Shown here piece after piece: positions 63,591-64,000 of a stretch of 64,000 nucleotides of DNA. The first letter of the stretch is position 1, and each line of letters opens with the position of its first letter. The notes beneath the pieces were generated by a model. That model searched no databases. It had not been told where the DNA came from and was given only the letters and a program-made list of their open reading frames with translations. The translations under genes and the position numbers were made by a program. The stretch lies in contig JAILWQ010000004.1 of NCBI GenBank assembly GCA_025698865.1, positions 124,001 through 188,000 of the forward strand. The letters are read 5' to 3'. The stretch is from Erythrobacter sp. (GTDB taxonomy: Bacteria; Pseudomonadota; Alphaproteobacteria; Sphingomonadales; Sphingomonadaceae).

Positions 63591-64000
63591 GCAGGACCTG
63601 CCGATGCTGGCGGTCAAGCGGCCGCTGCTGATCGGTGTCCTCAATCTGCTCATCGTCATCGCCGGGATCGCCGCCCTGCTCGGCGTCGAGGTGCGCGAAC
63701 TGCCCAATGTCGATCGCCCGATCGTCTCGGTCACCGCCAACCTGCCGGGCGCCGCGCCTGAGACGATGGATTCGGAGGTGACAAGCCTGCTGGAAAATGC
63801 GGTGGCGCGCGTGTCGGGCGTGCGCCAGATCCGGTCCTCGAGCGAGGAAAACAATTCCCGCATCCGGATCGAGTTCAATCCCGGCGTCGATCTCGACACC
63901 GCCGCATCGGACGTGCGCGAGGCGGTCAGCCGCGCGACCCGCGAACTGCCCGACCGGGTCGAACAGGTCACCGTGGTCAAGGCCGATCAGGACGCGCAGC
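63580..64000 (+). CDS. RND efflux pump inner-membrane permease, 5' part
   Basis: The first 140 codons of an AcrB/MdtB-like pump; the gene runs off the window. The ATG overlaps the adaptor stop by 11 bases. A first membrane helix (LLIGVLNLLIVIAGIAALLG) is followed by the porter domain with RELPNVDRPIVSVTANLPGAAPETMDSEVTSLLE split by its usual motifs and VSGVRQIRSSSEENNSRI. A full protein would be about 1030 residues. Confidence 0.92.
   Translation, partial: MADKQDLPMLAVKRPLLIGVLNLLIVIAGIAALLGVEVRELPNVDRPIVSVTANLPGAAPETMDSEVTSLLENAVARVSGVRQIRSSSEENNSRIRIEFNPGVDLDTAASDVREAVSRATRELPDRVEQVTVVKADQDAQ

Overview
The window is GC-rich alphaproteobacterial DNA. Gene content and order (ftsE-ftsX, metX-metW, hflK-hflC beside a DegP-type protease, a DUF1674/SdhAF4 gene, many molybdenum-hydroxylase genes) suggest Sphingomonadales, most likely an Erythrobacteraceae relative such as Erythrobacter or Qipengyuania. 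This assignment is inferred from recognised families and not from a database search.

Left part, 1 to about 25,750: an accessory region rich in oxidoreductases and decaying genes. It carries a PaoABCD-like aldehyde oxidase operon on the minus strand (253-5331) whose last gene, a MocA/MobA-like cytidylyltransferase, is frameshifted. Next come an alpha/beta hydrolase pseudogene, a zinc alcohol dehydrogenase, a junction of two truncated genes (SRAP peptidase against leucine-dehydrogenase-like), a LigB-type dioxygenase, an aldo/keto reductase, and a TetR regulator divergent from a quinone-oxidoreductase-like gene. Then follow a first class III alcohol dehydrogenase, a UvrA2-like ATPase, and minus-strand genes for PfpI, HbpS/GlcG, ABM and SDR proteins. 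A tight four-gene operon (DJ-1/PfpI, glyoxalase-like, Old Yellow Enzyme, lipoprotein) faces a LysR regulator. The region ends at an N-terminally truncated large serine recombinase that reads through tRNA-Leu(GAG), so it looks like the remnant of an island inserted at that tRNA. The common theme is aldehyde and electrophile detoxification.

Middle part, about 25,880 to 54,525: compact core-like chromosome. It contains a zinc-ribbon membrane protein, ftsE-ftsX-ydcF-like-plsC linked by 4-base overlaps, hisC, metX-metW, an OmpA-like lipoprotein, and a formaldehyde operon (frmA, a VOC protein, fghA). Further on are two small exported proteins, a GST, msrB, a PBP1A-type penicillin-binding protein, a DegP-type protease, hflC-hflK, mrp, an orphan Tat-exported molybdenum hydroxylase subunit, hemH, a cytochrome P450, a DUF1674 gene, rsmB, msrA, an exported methyltransferase-like protein, an N-carbamoylputrescine amidase and folK. 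It ends at tRNA-Lys(TTT).

Integrated element, 54,474-58,528: a 4 kb element inserted at tRNA-Lys and bounded by perfect 53-bp direct repeats. It carries a tyrosine integrase, an AlpA-like excisionase, the N-terminal stump of a primase-like protein, a DUF5681-like gene and two unrecognised genes, with no structural phage genes.

Right part, 58,605 to the end: a minus-strand fdhD-mobA-ydeP cluster (a DMSO-reductase-family molybdoenzyme with its sulfuration and cofactor-maturation genes), divergent from an RND efflux operon (periplasmic adaptor plus the start of the permease) that runs off the window.
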